Source: Bradyrhizobium sp. WD16 (GTDB taxonomy: Bacteria; Pseudomonadota; Alphaproteobacteria; Rhizobiales; Xanthobacteraceae). Taken from it: 64,000 nt of DNA. A program made the translations under genes and the position numbers. Numbering within the stretch: the stretch's first letter is position 1; each line of letters begins with the position of its first letter. The stretch spans positions 3,337,501 through 3,401,500 of the forward strand of contig NZ_CP028908.1 of assembly GCF_024181725.1 (NCBI RefSeq), read 5' to 3'. Shown here piece after piece: positions 55,109 to 64,000 of the stretch. The notes under the pieces were generated by a model. It was given only the letters and a program-made list of their open reading frames with translations. It searched no databases and had not been told where the DNA came from.

Positions 55109-55627
55109 ATGCGACGTCTTCTCGCTTTCGCCCTGACCGTTCTGACGCCGCTGCTCGGATTTGCGCAGGCCTTGGCCGCACCACCGAAACTCGCAGTGTT
55201 CGATTTCGAGCTGGTGGACACCAGCCTGCAGGGCGAAGTGTACGGAACTCGGCCGGCCGAGCAAGAGCGGTTGCAGCGCGTGACCGATCTGCTGCGCGCC
55301 GGCCTCAAGGATTCCGGAAAATTCGACGTGTTGGATGTCGCGCCGGTGCGGGACGCGGCGCACGCCGCCAATCTTCAGGCCTGCGGCGGCTGCGACCAGG
55401 CCCTTGCCGACAAGCTCGGCGCCGATCTCGTCGTCACCGGGATGGTGCAGAAGGTCTCCGAACTCATCCTCAGCATGAAGATCTGGGTGCGCGACGTCCA
55501 CACCGGCAAAATCATCACCCAGATGAATGCCGACTTTCGCGGCAATACCGACGAATCCTGGACGCGGGCGGCGAACTATCTGCTGCGCAACCGCCTGCTC
55601 GCGCCCGACTACGGCGTGCCGCACTAG
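55109..55627 (+). CDS. DUF2380/DUF3280-like periplasmic protein
   Basis: A 172-residue exported protein (signal RRLLAFALTVLTPLLGFAQALA). It continues PKLAVFDFELVDTSLQGEVYG, LRAGLKDSGKFDVLDVAPV, ACGGCDQALADKLGADLVVTGMVQKVSELILSMKIWVRDVHTG: a TolB-amino-terminal-like alpha/beta fold. It has a cysteine pair (CGGC). It is often near xox and lut genes; function unknown. Its TAG stop (55625-55627) is the edge of an A hairpin. Confidence 0.7.
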   Translation: MRRLLAFALTVLTPLLGFAQALAAPPKLAVFDFELVDTSLQGEVYGTRPAEQERLQRVTDLLRAGLKDSGKFDVLDVAPVRDAAHAANLQACGGCDQALADKLGADLVVTGMVQKVSELILSMKIWVRDVHTGKIITQMNADFRGNTDESWTRAANYLLRNRLLAPDYGVPH

Positions 55628-55791
55628 TGTGGCGTCTCGCAATTGCCTACCGCCTTCGCGGCAAGCCTCTCGTAGGCAATTGCGAGACATAAGCCACACT
55701 AGCACTTTGATTTTGCTAGTGTCCCTTATGTCTCCGAATGACCGTGCGAGCGAGAGGCAAACGAAGCGGTAATTCGGAGACGGGACACTGG
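55624..55791 (+). repeat. Composite hairpin element A-B
   Basis: A 55624-55702, linker CACTTTGATTTTG, B 55716-55791 (one extra base), forward orientation. The left TAG is the stop codon of the DUF gene; the right edge has decayed to CTGG. Confidence 0.9.
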
Positions 55792-55889
55792 AGCACGATT
55801 CCGATCATGCTCGACACAATGAGCGAGGGCAACTCAATGAGCGAGAGCATTCGTGACTCGACCCTGCGGCTCGAAGACCGCACCTGCCG

Positions 55890-56735
55890 TCAGGCCTTCA
55901 GGCGCTGCGCGTGCCAGCGCAGATGATCGGCCATGAAGGTCGAGATGAAGTAATAGCTGTGGTCGTAGCCGGGCTGGCGGCGCAAGGTGAGGGGAATCCC
56001 GGCGCTGCCACAGGCGCGCTCCAGCAGTTCGGGACGGAGCTGCTCGGTCAGGAACGGGTCGGCATCGCCGACATCCACCAGCAACTCGGAAAACCGCGCC
56101 CCGTCCTCTATCAGCGCCACCGCATCGTGCTTGCGCCATGCTGCACGGTCGCTGCCGAGATAGCCGCCGAGGCCCTTGGTGCCCCAGGGCACCTGCGAGG
56201 GCGCGACGATCGGCGAAAAGGCGCTGGCTGCGCGATAACGATCGGGATGGGAGAGGGCGACTGTCAGGGCACCATGGCCGCCCATGGAATGGCCCGTGAT
56301 CGATTGCCGCCTCGCGTCGGCGGGGAAATGCGCCGCAACCACCTCGGGCAGCTCTTCGGTCACATAGCTCCACATCCGGTAGTTGCGGGCGAACGGGTCC
56401 TGCGTGGCATTGACATAGAAGCCGGCACCAAGGCCGAAATCATAGGCGCCGGCCGGATCGCCGGGGACGCCGTCGCCGCGCGGGCTGGTATCCGGGGCCA
56501 CGAAGATCAGGCCGAGCTCGGCGCAGGCCTTTCGAAACTCACCCTTTTCCGTGACATTGGCGTGAGTGCAGGTCAGTCCCGACAGATACCAGACCACCGG
56601 CAGCGACGCCGTGCCTTCACGAGGCGGCACATAGACCGAAAAGGTCATCGTCGTCCCGGTGGCGCGGCTTTCGTGACGGTAGACGCCCTGCGTGCCGCCA
56701 TGCGATCGATTGAGGGAAACGGTTTCGATCGTCAT
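55890..56735 (-). CDS. S-formylglutathione hydrolase
   Basis: A 281-residue alpha/beta hydrolase of the esterase D family. It hydrolyses S-formylglutathione to formate and glutathione, the last step of glutathione-linked formaldehyde oxidation. The nucleophile elbow is GHSMGGHGAL, and LSGLTCTHANVTEKG is the usual oxyanion region. The histidine lies in GYDHSYYFISTF. Convergent with the A-B element, followed upstream by gfa and flhA on the same strand. Confidence 0.95.
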   Translation of the reverse strand: MTIETVSLNRSHGGTQGVYRHESRATGTTMTFSVYVPPREGTASLPVVWYLSGLTCTHANVTEKGEFRKACAELGLIFVAPDTSPRGDGVPGDPAGAYDFGLGAGFYVNATQDPFARNYRMWSYVTEELPEVVAAHFPADARRQSITGHSMGGHGALTVALSHPDRYRAASAFSPIVAPSQVPWGTKGLGGYLGSDRAAWRKHDAVALIEDGARFSELLVDVGDADPFLTEQLRPELLERACGSAGIPLTLRRQPGYDHSYYFISTFMADHLRWHAQRLKA

Positions 56736-56868
56736 GCTTATCCTCCGGTGCCGCTAAATTTTGCGAACACTACAACAGACCCGACCAATAAAGAAAGTGG
56801 TGCGGCCTTTGCCAACGGATAAACCGCTAGCAAAGGCCGCGCCGGATCGTTGATCAGTCAGGCTGACC

Positions 56869-57438
56869 TCAGGCTGCCTTGGCCTTGGATTTGGCCACAT
56901 GCGTGGCGATCGCGTCCATCAGCGCCGGCGACAGGCAGTCATAGGGCTCGAGCCCCAGTTCCTTCAGGCGAGCCCTGATTCCGGCCATATCCGCCGGATT
57001 GACACCGGACTCGATCACCGACGAGACGAAGGCGGCGAAGCCGGGGGCGGCCGAACCGGTCTCGACGAACAGTTCCGGATGGATGAAATCGAGGCCGTAG
57101 AACGGATGGGACTTGTTTTCGATCCGGCCGTACATGTGCGTGCCGCAAACGCTGCAGGCATGGCGCTGGATCGCGGCGGACGGGTCGACAATCTTCAGCT
57201 TGTCGCCGTTCTCCACCACCTTGACGCTGTCGCGCGGCACCACCGCGACGACCGAGAAGGTCGCACCTTCCGGCTTCCAACACTTGGTGCAGCCGCAGGC
57301 GTGGTTATGGGCGACGTCGCCGGTGATCTGGACCTTCACCGGCCTGTCCTTGCATTTGCAGACCAGCGTGCCGCCGGCAAAGCTGCCGGTGCCCTTGCGT
57401 ACGCCACTATCGACCGACGGATGAATATGAACAGTCAT
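56869..57438 (-). CDS. Gfa, S-(hydroxymethyl)glutathione synthase
   Basis: A 189-residue zinc protein joining formaldehyde to glutathione. The zinc ligands are in [22 protein letters not shown] and [13 protein letters not shown]. Other family features are [15 protein letters not shown] and [18 protein letters not shown] 57438 with AGGAGG upstream is the right start. It lies between fghA and flhA. Confidence 0.95.
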   Translation of the reverse strand: MTVHIHPSVDSGVRKGTGSFAGGTLVCKCKDRPVKVQITGDVAHNHACGCTKCWKPEGATFSVVAVVPRDSVKVVENGDKLKIVDPSAAIQRHACSVCGTHMYGRIENKSHPFYGLDFIHPELFVETGSAAPGFAAFVSSVIESGVNPADMAGIRARLKELGLEPYDCLSPALMDAIATHVAKSKAKAA

Positions 57439-57589
57439 GGGCCGTTTCCTCCTGGGGTTGACGTTGTTGTCCTGCGAGTGCCGGAGCGCGATAGCTTCGA
57501 GATCAGTCGCCATCGCGCTCCAGCCTGTTGATCGGGCATGATCTGATCGGAAGACAGCTAACTCGCTGTTCCGGATCATGCTCCAGCGG

Positions 57590-58699
57590 TCAGAAGACGA
57601 CGACGGAGCGGATCGACTTGCCCTCGTGCATCAGGTCGATGCCCTTGTTGATCTCCTCGAGCTTGAGGATGTGGGTGATCATCGGGTCGATCTCGATCTT
57701 GCCGTTCATGTACCAGTCGACGATCTTGGGCACGTCGGTCCGGCCGCGGGCGCCGCCGAACGCCGTGCCCTTCCACACCCGCCCGGTGACCAGCTGGAAC
57801 GGCCGTGTCGAGATTTCCTTGCCGGCCTCGGCGACGCCGATGACGACCGACGTGCCCCAGCCGCGGTGGCAGGCCTCCAGCGCCTGGCGCATCACCGTGG
57901 TGTTGCCGGTGCAGTCGAAGGTGAAGTCGGCGCCGCCGTCGGTCAGCGCCACGAGGTGCTGGACGATGTCGGTGTCGATCTTCTTGGGGTTGACGAAATG
58001 GGTCATGCCGAAGCGGCGGCCCCATTCCTCCTTGTCGTCATTAAGGTCGACGCCGATGATCTTGTCGGCCCCGACCATCCGCGCGCCCTGGAGGACGTTG
58101 AGGCCGATGCCGCCGAGGCCGAACACCACCACGTTGGCGCCCGGCCAGACCTTGGCGGTATTGACCACGGCGCCGACGCCGGTGGTGACGCCGCAGCCGA
58201 TATAGCAGGCCTTGTCGAACGGCGCGTCCTCGCGGATCTTGGCCACCGCGATTTCCGGCAGCACGGTGTGATTGGCGAAGGTCGAGCAGCCCATGTAGTG
58301 GTAGATCGGCTTGCCCTTGTAGCTGAAGCGCGAGGTGCCGTCGGGCATGACGCCCTTGCCCTGGGTGGCGCGGATCGAGGTGCACAGATTGGTCATGCGG
58401 CTAAGGCAGCTTTTGCACTGCCGGCATTCCGGCGTGTAGAGCGGAATGACGTGGTCGCCCGGCTTGACCGAGGTGACCCCGGCGCCGACCTCGCGGACGA
58501 TGCCGGCGCCCTCATGGCCGAGAATGGACGGGAAGATGCCTTCGCTGTCGAGGCCGTCCAGGGTGTAGGCGTCGGTGTGGCAAATGCCGGTGGCCATGAT
58601 CTCGACCAGGACTTCGCCGGCCTTGGGCCCCTCCAGGTCGACCTCGACGATCTCGAGCGGTTTCTTCGCCTCGAAGGCGACGGCGGCGCGGGTCTTCAT
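57590..58699 (-). CDS. FlhA/AdhI, glutathione-dependent formaldehyde dehydrogenase (class III ADH)
   Basis: A 369-residue zinc-dependent alcohol dehydrogenase that oxidises S-hydroxymethylglutathione with NAD. Catalytic zinc ligands are in [14 protein letters not shown] and GHEGAGIV plus [10 protein letters not shown]; structural zinc cysteines are in [17 protein letters not shown]. The NAD fold has [12 protein letters not shown]. Length and [17 protein letters not shown] place it in class III. First gene of the formaldehyde operon. Confidence 0.96.
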   Translation of the reverse strand: MKTRAAVAFEAKKPLEIVEVDLEGPKAGEVLVEIMATGICHTDAYTLDGLDSEGIFPSILGHEGAGIVREVGAGVTSVKPGDHVIPLYTPECRQCKSCLSRMTNLCTSIRATQGKGVMPDGTSRFSYKGKPIYHYMGCSTFANHTVLPEIAVAKIREDAPFDKACYIGCGVTTGVGAVVNTAKVWPGANVVVFGLGGIGLNVLQGARMVGADKIIGVDLNDDKEEWGRRFGMTHFVNPKKIDTDIVQHLVALTDGGADFTFDCTGNTTVMRQALEACHRGWGTSVVIGVAEAGKEISTRPFQLVTGRVWKGTAFGGARGRTDVPKIVDWYMNGKIEIDPMITHILKLEEINKGIDLMHEGKSIRSVVVF

Positions 58700-59090
58700 C
58701 GCTTTCCTCCCTGCACGGCGGTTTGGACTGGCCGTTTTCGATTGCTCGAATGCGCACAGCACTCGAAAAGGCACCGCCCCAAGCCGAAGCTCCGGGCGCG
58801 CTATTCAAACGTGCGTCGCCGAAGAACAGATCTCGTGAAGTCTGGCTGGTATCCTCCAAGCCAGGAAGCATTGCACGGTCGCGTCGAAGGTCAAGGCAAA
58901 TCCGAGTCGCCACTGGCGGAATTGAAGCCGATATGAAGAGCGTGGCGATTTATGCGTTCCTCGAGGGTGACGCTTTCCCGCCGTCAGCGCGCTGAAGGGC
59001 TGCTTGTGGGAAGGATGTGCGCCGCAAAGGGGGATGCTGCGCTGCCGCAGGAACCTCAAGCCGAAAGGTTCTGAGGACAATTCAAGGCGA
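58700..59090. other. Intergenic region upstream of the formaldehyde operon
   Basis: A 391-bp gap between flhA (minus) and the response regulator 3' end (minus). It must contain the flhA promoter, which I cannot pin down. No gene or strong repeat is seen. Confidence 0.4.
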
Positions 59091-59765
59091 TCAATCGCGC
59101 GTCGCGACATCCGCTGCGGTCGCCGTGGAGGTTGACGTTCCGGGGGCGAGCAGACTGCTCTCCAGTGCCAGCCGGACCAGTTCGGCGGAGGTGCGGACGC
59201 CGAGCTTCTGCCTCATGATGGAAGAGGTATTGGCTATGGTCTTGTAGGAGGCATGAACCATCCAGGCGATTTCGGACAGGCTCTTGCCGGCGCTGAGCAG
59301 CCGCAGAATTTCTATTTCGCGGGCATTGAGTTTGGCCAGCGGATTCTGGGTCAGCGCCGGCCCGGCGAAGGCGAGGCGACGGGCGATGGCGGGCGGCAGA
59401 TACGTGCCGCCGCTCCCGACCTCGTTGATCGCGTCGACGAGGTCCCTGGTGTCGCCGCCCTTGGAGACGTACCCCTTGGCACCGGCCTCGATGGCGCGCG
59501 CGGCGAACACCGGATCATCGTTCATGCTGAACATGATGATCCGCGCCGCGGCGTCATGGGCGAGAATCCGGCGGACCAGCTCGAAGCCAGAGACGCCCGG
59601 CAGGTTGATGTCGACGACGCAGATGTCGGGTCGCTCGTCCAGGAACAGGCGCTCGCCACTCTCGGCATCCTCCGCCTCGAGGAAGGTGACGTCGGCGTCG
59701 TCCGCGAACAGCGCCCGGCAGCCGGACACGACAATGAAATGATCGTCGACGATCAGGATACGCAT
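59091..59765 (-). CDS. NarL-type response regulator beside the methanol genes
   Basis: A 224-residue regulator. Receiver: acidic pair in ILIVDDHFIV, acceptor aspartate in CVVDINLPG, then FSMNDDP and GYVSKGGD with the lysine. Output domain: KLNAREIEILRLLSAGKSLSEIAWMVHASYKTIANTSSIMRQKLGV, a LuxR-type helix-turn-helix. It is divergent from its probable kinase at 60053. The pair resembles FlhR/FlhS-type regulators of formaldehyde and methanol genes in Paracoccus; that link is inferred from position. Confidence 0.9.
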   Translation of the reverse strand: MRILIVDDHFIVVSGCRALFADDADVTFLEAEDAESGERLFLDERPDICVVDINLPGVSGFELVRRILAHDAAARIIMFSMNDDPVFAARAIEAGAKGYVSKGGDTRDLVDAINEVGSGGTYLPPAIARRLAFAGPALTQNPLAKLNAREIEILRLLSAGKSLSEIAWMVHASYKTIANTSSIMRQKLGVRTSAELVRLALESSLLAPGTSTSTATAADVATRD

Positions 59766-59882
59766 TGCCTCGGGGCTCCGAATTCGCACGCAACCCGAAC
59801 TGTAGCACGCACTGCCGGATGCACCACAAATTGTCATGCTGCATTTGCTGCGATTCCATCGCGGTGAAACTTGATAGTACTT

Positions 59883-59932
59883 GTGGTCCTTTGATTCTAA
59901 CATTCGCTCAGGCGCCGGCCGGGACGGGATGC
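59883..59932 (+). promoter_or_regulatory. Second copy of the bipartite motif upstream of a kinase gene
   Basis: GTGGTCCTTTGATTCTAAC with ATTCGC (59883-59907), then 16 bases, then ACGGGATGC (59924-59932). It agrees with 18722-18771 in both blocks and in spacing. It is located between divergent regulator and kinase genes. Confidence 0.5.
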
Positions 59933-59940
59933 GAATGGCA

Positions 59941-60015
59941 CCAGTGCCCGCTTTCCGAAGTTCGTGTCCGGAAGATGCCGCAACTGACCCACGAACTTCG
60001 GAAACAGGGTACCAG
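59941..60015 (-). repeat. Diverged D-family hairpin with compensated stem
   Basis: A 75-bp hairpin with CCAG edges. The stem TTTCCGAAGTTCGT (59952-59965) pairs with ACGAACTTCGGAAA (59991-60004). Compared with D (TTTCCAACGTTCGT), two positions changed on both arms, keeping pairing. Length and loop layout agree with D. It sits 37 bases upstream of the kinase start. Confidence 0.65.
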
Positions 60016-60052
60016 GATCCAAAGTAGGCTCAACGGGCGGGAAATCGGGACG

Positions 60053-61432
60053 ATGTGGCAGAAGCTGTCCTTGCGGGCGCGGCTCAACGCGCTTTTGGCG
60101 GTCATTCTGCTGTTTGGCCTCGCCATCAATATCGCCCGCCTGCTGGTCGAGGCCGGTCCGCGCGTCCAGGCTGAAGATCAGAGCGTGATTCGCCTGGTGC
60201 GGGAATTCATTGAATCGTCGCTGGTCGGCCTCAACGACTCGCCCGATGCCGATGCCCGGCTCGACCGGATCGTCGAAGACCTCAACCGGCTGCGCCATGT
60301 CAGCGTCCGGCGCGCCGCAGGCCCGGCAAGCCCGCCGCGCCCGGCCGGGCGTGCCCCCGGGCGGCCGGAGGCCGCGCCGGCGTGGTTCATGGCGATGGTG
60401 CATCCCGAACAGAACTCGGTTCGTGTCCCGGTGAACGTCAGCGGCAAGACCGACGCGCTCGTGATCACCTCGCATCCCGACGACGAAATCGACGAGATCT
60501 GGGACGGAATCGTCACCCAGCTCGAAGTCGGCTCGGCCATCGTGGTCGCATTGCTGCTCGTGACCATGACTGTGGTGAGTCGGGCCCTGTCGCCGATCGA
60601 GACGCTCGCGGGCGCCATGACCCGCATCGAGGACGGCGCCTACGATACGCGGATCAAGCCCATGGGGCCGCCCGAACTCGCCGCGATCTGCGACAAGCTC
60701 AACCACCTCGCGACAACGCTGGGGGGCGCGGTCGAAGACAAGCGGCGCCTCGCCGAGCGCATTGTTTCGCTGCAGGACATCGAGCGCAAGGAGATCGCGC
60801 GCGAGCTGCACGACGAATTCGGCCCTTATCATTTTGCGCTGCGGGCGCATGCCGATGCCCTGCTGCGGATCGCCGAGACGGCCGGTCCGAATGAGCCGGC
60901 GCTGCGCAAGCACGGTGCCGCCATGCTGGCCCAGGTCGACGCCCTGCAACAGTTCAATCGGAGGGTTCTGGGACGGCTTCGCCCACCGGGCCTTGCCGAC
61001 CTCGGGCTTGGCGAGGCGATCGGGGCACTGGTCCGGCAGTGGCGAGAGACCGATCCGGGTGTGCAGGTCGAGACCAGCGTTGCGTCCTCGCTGCCGGCGC
61101 TCAGCGAGACCGCGGAACTGACGATCTACCGGGTGGTGCAGGAAGGGCTTACCAACGCCTTTCGCCATGCGCAGGCAAGCCATGTCGAGGTCATGGTCGA
61201 ATTGGATGGACCGTCGGGCGCCGGGCGAACCGCCGCGCAGGCCATTCGCGTGCGGATCAGGGACAATGGGGCGGGCCTGCGCGATCAAAAGCAGGGCTTC
61301 GGCCTCGTCGGGATGCACGAGCGGCTGATGGCGCTCGGCGGCTCGGTCTCGGTGACCTCGACCGGCGAGGGCGTGATCGTCGAGGCGATGGTGCCCGTTC
61401 AGCCGGGCGGGGAGGATGCAGCGCTCGCCTGA
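60053..61432 (+). CDS. Membrane sensor histidine kinase (HisKA_3), possible FlhS-like
   Basis: A 459-residue kinase. Two membrane segments (about 10-30, ARLNALLAVILLFGLAINIARLL; about 163-182, VGSAIVVALLLVTMTVV) flank a periplasmic sensor with an alanine/proline/arginine-rich insert. HAMP follows (SRALSPIETLAGAMTRIEDGAYDTRI), then HisKA_3 with ARELHDEFGPYHFALRAHADALL and an ATPase domain (YRVVQEGLTNAFRHAQASHV, IRDNGAGL, FGLVGMHERLMALGG). It should phosphorylate the divergent regulator. Methanol/formaldehyde sensing is a guess from context. Confidence 0.92.
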   Translation: MWQKLSLRARLNALLAVILLFGLAINIARLLVEAGPRVQAEDQSVIRLVREFIESSLVGLNDSPDADARLDRIVEDLNRLRHVSVRRAAGPASPPRPAGRAPGRPEAAPAWFMAMVHPEQNSVRVPVNVSGKTDALVITSHPDDEIDEIWDGIVTQLEVGSAIVVALLLVTMTVVSRALSPIETLAGAMTRIEDGAYDTRIKPMGPPELAAICDKLNHLATTLGGAVEDKRRLAERIVSLQDIERKEIARELHDEFGPYHFALRAHADALLRIAETAGPNEPALRKHGAAMLAQVDALQQFNRRVLGRLRPPGLADLGLGEAIGALVRQWRETDPGVQVETSVASSLPALSETAELTIYRVVQEGLTNAFRHAQASHVEVMVELDGPSGAGRTAAQAIRVRIRDNGAGLRDQKQGFGLVGMHERLMALGGSVSVTSTGEGVIVEAMVPVQPGGEDAALA

Positions 61433-61450
61433 GCGCCTGATCCCGCCGGG

Positions 61451-62203
61451 TCAGCGCAACGCGCCGCGGCGATGAGCAAGGAAATGAGCCATGCCTTCGC
61501 GCAGCTCGCCGGTCGCGAAGCTGAGGTGAAACAGTCGTCGTTCCAGCCGCAGTCCCTCGGCAAGGCCCAACGAGACGGCACGGTCCACGGCCTCCTTGGC
61601 AAACCGCAGGGCCAGCGGCGGCCGGGCGGCGATATCTTCGGCGAGCTCAAGGGCGACATCGAACGCACTGCCCGCTGGCACGACGCGGCTGATCAGCCCG
61701 ATCCGCGCCGCTTCATCTGCGTCGATCAGGCGGCCGGTCAGCACCAGGTCCATGGCCTTGGCCCGTCCGACGGCGCGGGCGAGGCGCTGGGTGCCGCCGG
61801 CGCCGGAGAGCGTGCCGAGCCTGATTTCCGGATGGCCGAAGCGGGCCCCCTCGGCGGCGATGACAATGTCGGCCATCTCGATCAGCTCGCATCCGCCGCC
61901 GATGGCATAGCCTTCGACGGCGACGACAACCGGCTTGGCGCATCCGGCGAGCCGGTCGCAGCAACCGGAGAAATCCTCGGCCAAGGCCCGCGCCAGCGGC
62001 ATCTGCGCCATCTCAATGATGTCGGCGCCGGCGCAAAATACCGGAGACCCGGTGAGAAGGAACACGTTGATGGCGGCGTCGGCCTCCAGCGCGTCGATGA
62101 CCGCAGATAATTCCGCAATCAGGGCGCGCGATAGCGCATTACGCGCCTCCGGGCGGTTCAACGCGATGACGCCGACCTTTCCGATGTGCCGTACCGTGAT
62201 CAT
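61451..62203 (-). CDS. Enoyl-CoA hydratase/isomerase family protein
   Basis: A 250-residue crotonase-fold protein. Oxyanion-hole segments are SPVFCAGADIIEMA and VEGYAIGGGCELIEMADIVIAAEGARFGHPEI; the catalytic glutamates of hydratases appear in GGCELIEM and FGHPEIRLGTLSGAGGTQRL. ATG 62203 is preferred. Divergent from a LysR gene, which probably controls it. The acyl substrate is unknown. Confidence 0.9.
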   Translation of the reverse strand: MITVRHIGKVGVIALNRPEARNALSRALIAELSAVIDALEADAAINVFLLTGSPVFCAGADIIEMAQMPLARALAEDFSGCCDRLAGCAKPVVVAVEGYAIGGGCELIEMADIVIAAEGARFGHPEIRLGTLSGAGGTQRLARAVGRAKAMDLVLTGRLIDADEAARIGLISRVVPAGSAFDVALELAEDIAARPPLALRFAKEAVDRAVSLGLAEGLRLERRLFHLSFATGELREGMAHFLAHRRGALR

Positions 62204-62300
62204 CGCGGCTGTTCTCCTGGGCGCTGGTCGTCCGAGGACTTTATCGGGGCGCTGCGGCGGGATAAAATTAATAAGGTTCGACAATAGATAGAGTTATTCA

Positions 62301-63161
62301 ATGAATTTGCAGCACCTGCGCTATTTCCTCGCGGTGATGGAGACAGGCTCGGTGTCGCGCGCCGCCGATGGCCTCGGTATCACCCAGCCGACACTGTCGC
62401 TCGCGCTCAAGCGACTTGAGGCGGAATTCGGCACGAGGTTGTTTACGCCCCACGGCCGGGGCATCAAGCCTTTGCCGGCGGCTAGGCACCTTGAAGAGCG
62501 GGCCCGGCTGGCGGTTCGCGCTCTTGCCGACGCGAGGCGCGATCTCGCTGGTCTCGCGTCCGGCGGTTTGAAAGTCGGCGTGCTGCCGAGTCTCGCCGCA
62601 CCCTGGTTGCCGAGGCTGATCTCGTGCCGGACCGGCGGCTTCGAGATCGTCGAGGCGGCGCCCGATGAACTCGAAAGACAGCTCCACAGCGGTGCGCTCG
62701 ATCTTGCCTTGACGGTATCGCCGCTCCGCGAGGGCGTGGTGCGCAAGGTTCTGCTGCGCGAACCCTACGCGCTGTTCGTCGGGCCCCTGCATCCCTTTGC
62801 CGGCCGCAGGTCGGTCCGCTTGCCCGAGCTCGATGGCCAGCCCTTCGTTCTGCGTCAGAGCTGCGAGCGGCTGGGCAACGGCCGTCGGCTGCTGCTGGCG
62901 GCGGGGGGCCGTCTGAAGCTGGTGGCGAAGACGACCCAGGAGGCGACCGCCGCAGCGCTCGTCACCTCGGATGTCGGCTGCACGCTGGCGCCATGGAGCT
63001 GGCACTGTTCCGGCGCGCGCCGCGTCGGTGTCGATGGCCTCGGTCTCGAGCGCGCAGTCATTCTTGCCTGGAAGAAGGCTACCGTGCACGCCGCCTCCAT
63101 CGCGGACATCGCCCGAAAACTGTTGACGCTCGGACCTGGAGGGCCGAACCGGGCGGGTTGA
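62301..63161 (+). CDS. LysR-family transcriptional regulator
   Basis: A 286-residue LysR protein. The winged helix is NLQHLRYFLAVMETGSVSRAADGLGITQPTLSLALKRLEAEFGTRLFTPHGRGIKPL. The effector domain is present but short. Divergent from the enoyl-CoA hydratase gene across a 97-bp AT-rich spacer, so that gene is the likely target. Confidence 0.9.
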   Translation: MNLQHLRYFLAVMETGSVSRAADGLGITQPTLSLALKRLEAEFGTRLFTPHGRGIKPLPAARHLEERARLAVRALADARRDLAGLASGGLKVGVLPSLAAPWLPRLISCRTGGFEIVEAAPDELERQLHSGALDLALTVSPLREGVVRKVLLREPYALFVGPLHPFAGRRSVRLPELDGQPFVLRQSCERLGNGRRLLLAAGGRLKLVAKTTQEATAAALVTSDVGCTLAPWSWHCSGARRVGVDGLGLERAVILAWKKATVHAASIADIARKLLTLGPGGPNRAG

Positions 63162-63432
63162 CCGGGCTGCGCAACTTTGGCGCTGGTAGATTGGCCGGCT
63201 CTCCCGGACTGGGGTGTTCTTTCGATGAAGTACAATTATACCGCATGCAACTTGATGTACATCAATACCATGAGAAACCAATTGTAAAGTCTATGCTGAG
63301 TTACAGCGATCATGGGGCGAGAGTCCGGCATCGACGGTCGAAAGTGAGCGTCACGGTCGGCGCGCTTCCGCAGGTGCAGGTGACATGCCGATGATCCAGC
63401 ACGCTGGGCAAAGGGAGTGTCGAACGTACGTG

Positions 63433-63599
63433 CGAGTGTGGTGGATCTGACGCTCGTTTCAGTATTGCAGCGAGTTCTTCGAACGCGCGTCAGATCCAAA
63501 ACCACACTAGAATCATAATGATGCTAGTGTCCCCTTGTTTCCAACGTTCGTATGAGCGCCTGCTGCAATGGGATACGAACGTTGGAAACAGGACACTAG
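63433..63599 (+). repeat. Composite hairpin element C-D (167 bp)
   Basis: C 63433-63510 (left edge CGAG), linker AATCATAATGATG, D 63524-63599, forward orientation. It lies in the gap before the last gene. The 270 bp to its left (63162-63432) hold nothing I can support. Confidence 0.9.
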
Positions 63600-63632
63600 G
63601 TTCGACTTCTCTCTGCGAGCAAAGGAGAGCGC

Positions 63633-64000
63633 GATGCCGGAACCGAGCTCGATCGTCGATATATTGTTGGTCGAAGATAACCCGACCGATGCCGAACTGT
63701 GCATTCGCGCGCTCAAGAAGCACAACTTGGCCAACAAGCTTCTTTGGGTGAAGGACGGCGCGGAAGCCCTCGACGTTCTCTTTAACACCGGTTCTTACGC
63801 CGGCCGGCAAAGCGCGCATCCCAAAGTGGTGTTGCTCGATCTGCGTCTGCCGAAAGTCGACGGGCTCGAGGTGCTGCGAAAAATCAAGGCGGATGATCGC
63901 ACCAGGTACATTCCCGTCGTCATCTTGACCTCGTCCAAGGAGGACCGCGACGTCGCGGAGTCCTACAAGCTCGGCGCCAACAGTTTTATCAGCAAGCCGG
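63633..64000 (+). CDS. Response regulator (Rcp1-like), cut by the window end
   Basis: The first 122 codons of a single-domain receiver: [31 protein letters not shown] opens the protein, the acceptor aspartate is in [17 protein letters not shown], the threonine in VVILTSSKE, and the lysine near the window end in SFISKP. ATG 63633 follows AAAGGAG. This type usually pairs with phytochrome or hybrid kinases. The C terminus is outside the window. Confidence 0.9.

Overview
The window looks like a chromosomal segment of a GC-rich alphaproteobacterium of the Hyphomicrobiales, most likely in or near the Bradyrhizobium/Rhodopseudomonas group (Nitrobacteraceae). The reasons are a red-type (form IC) RuBisCO operon in the order cbbR / cbbF-P-T-A-L-S-X, a lanthanide-type methanol oxidation locus, glutathione-dependent formaldehyde oxidation, and IalB, MipA and DUF3597 proteins. 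This is inference from gene content; no rRNA or other marker is present.

Left part (1-27 kb) is accessory. It starts with an IS4/IS50-like insertion sequence with a frameshifted transposase. Small regulators, a FliO-like protein, aquaporin Z, a MipA/OmpV porin-like protein, an L,D-transpeptidase, DUF3597 and a duplicated winged-helix regulator follow. Then come a lone receiver protein, an IalB protein, a small cytochrome c, an AraC regulator, a 648-aa membrane protein, a NarL-type two-component pair, a three-gene coiled-coil/OmpA/Ras-like GTPase operon, and an extradiol dioxygenase with a membrane protein.

Middle part (27-36 kb) is a complete Calvin-cycle operon divergent from cbbR and closed by a clear terminator. 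It is followed by a TonB-dependent receptor and tonB-exbD-exbB (36.6-41.8 kb), all on the minus strand, and a lone pqqA (42.6 kb).

Right part (43-62 kb) is a PQQ/lanthanide methylotrophy island. It carries a SoxYZ-like carrier and a metallohydrolase of the quinoprotein relay type, xoxF-xoxG-xoxJ, a CXXCW protein, an ABC transporter with its beta-propeller and binding protein (Lut/PQQ-associated type), then fghA, gfa and flhA. A divergent response regulator/histidine kinase pair follows. The expected flow is methanol to formaldehyde (XoxF, electrons to XoxG), then S-hydroxymethylglutathione (spontaneous or Gfa), S-formylglutathione (FlhA), formate (FghA), CO2, and fixation by the cbb operon. 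The TonB system and ABC transporter are candidates for lanthanide uptake. The window ends in an enoyl-CoA hydratase, a LysR regulator and the 5' part of a response regulator.

The most striking non-coding feature is a set of interspersed long hairpins with CTAG ends. There are four sequence families (called A, B, C, D here), each 75-79 bp. They pair through fixed 13-nt linkers into two composite elements, A-B and C-D, both exactly 167 bp. Two nested insertions show that the composites move as units into CTAG and duplicate it. Six of the clusters begin exactly on a TAG stop codon of a gene, so the element end supplies or preserves the stop.
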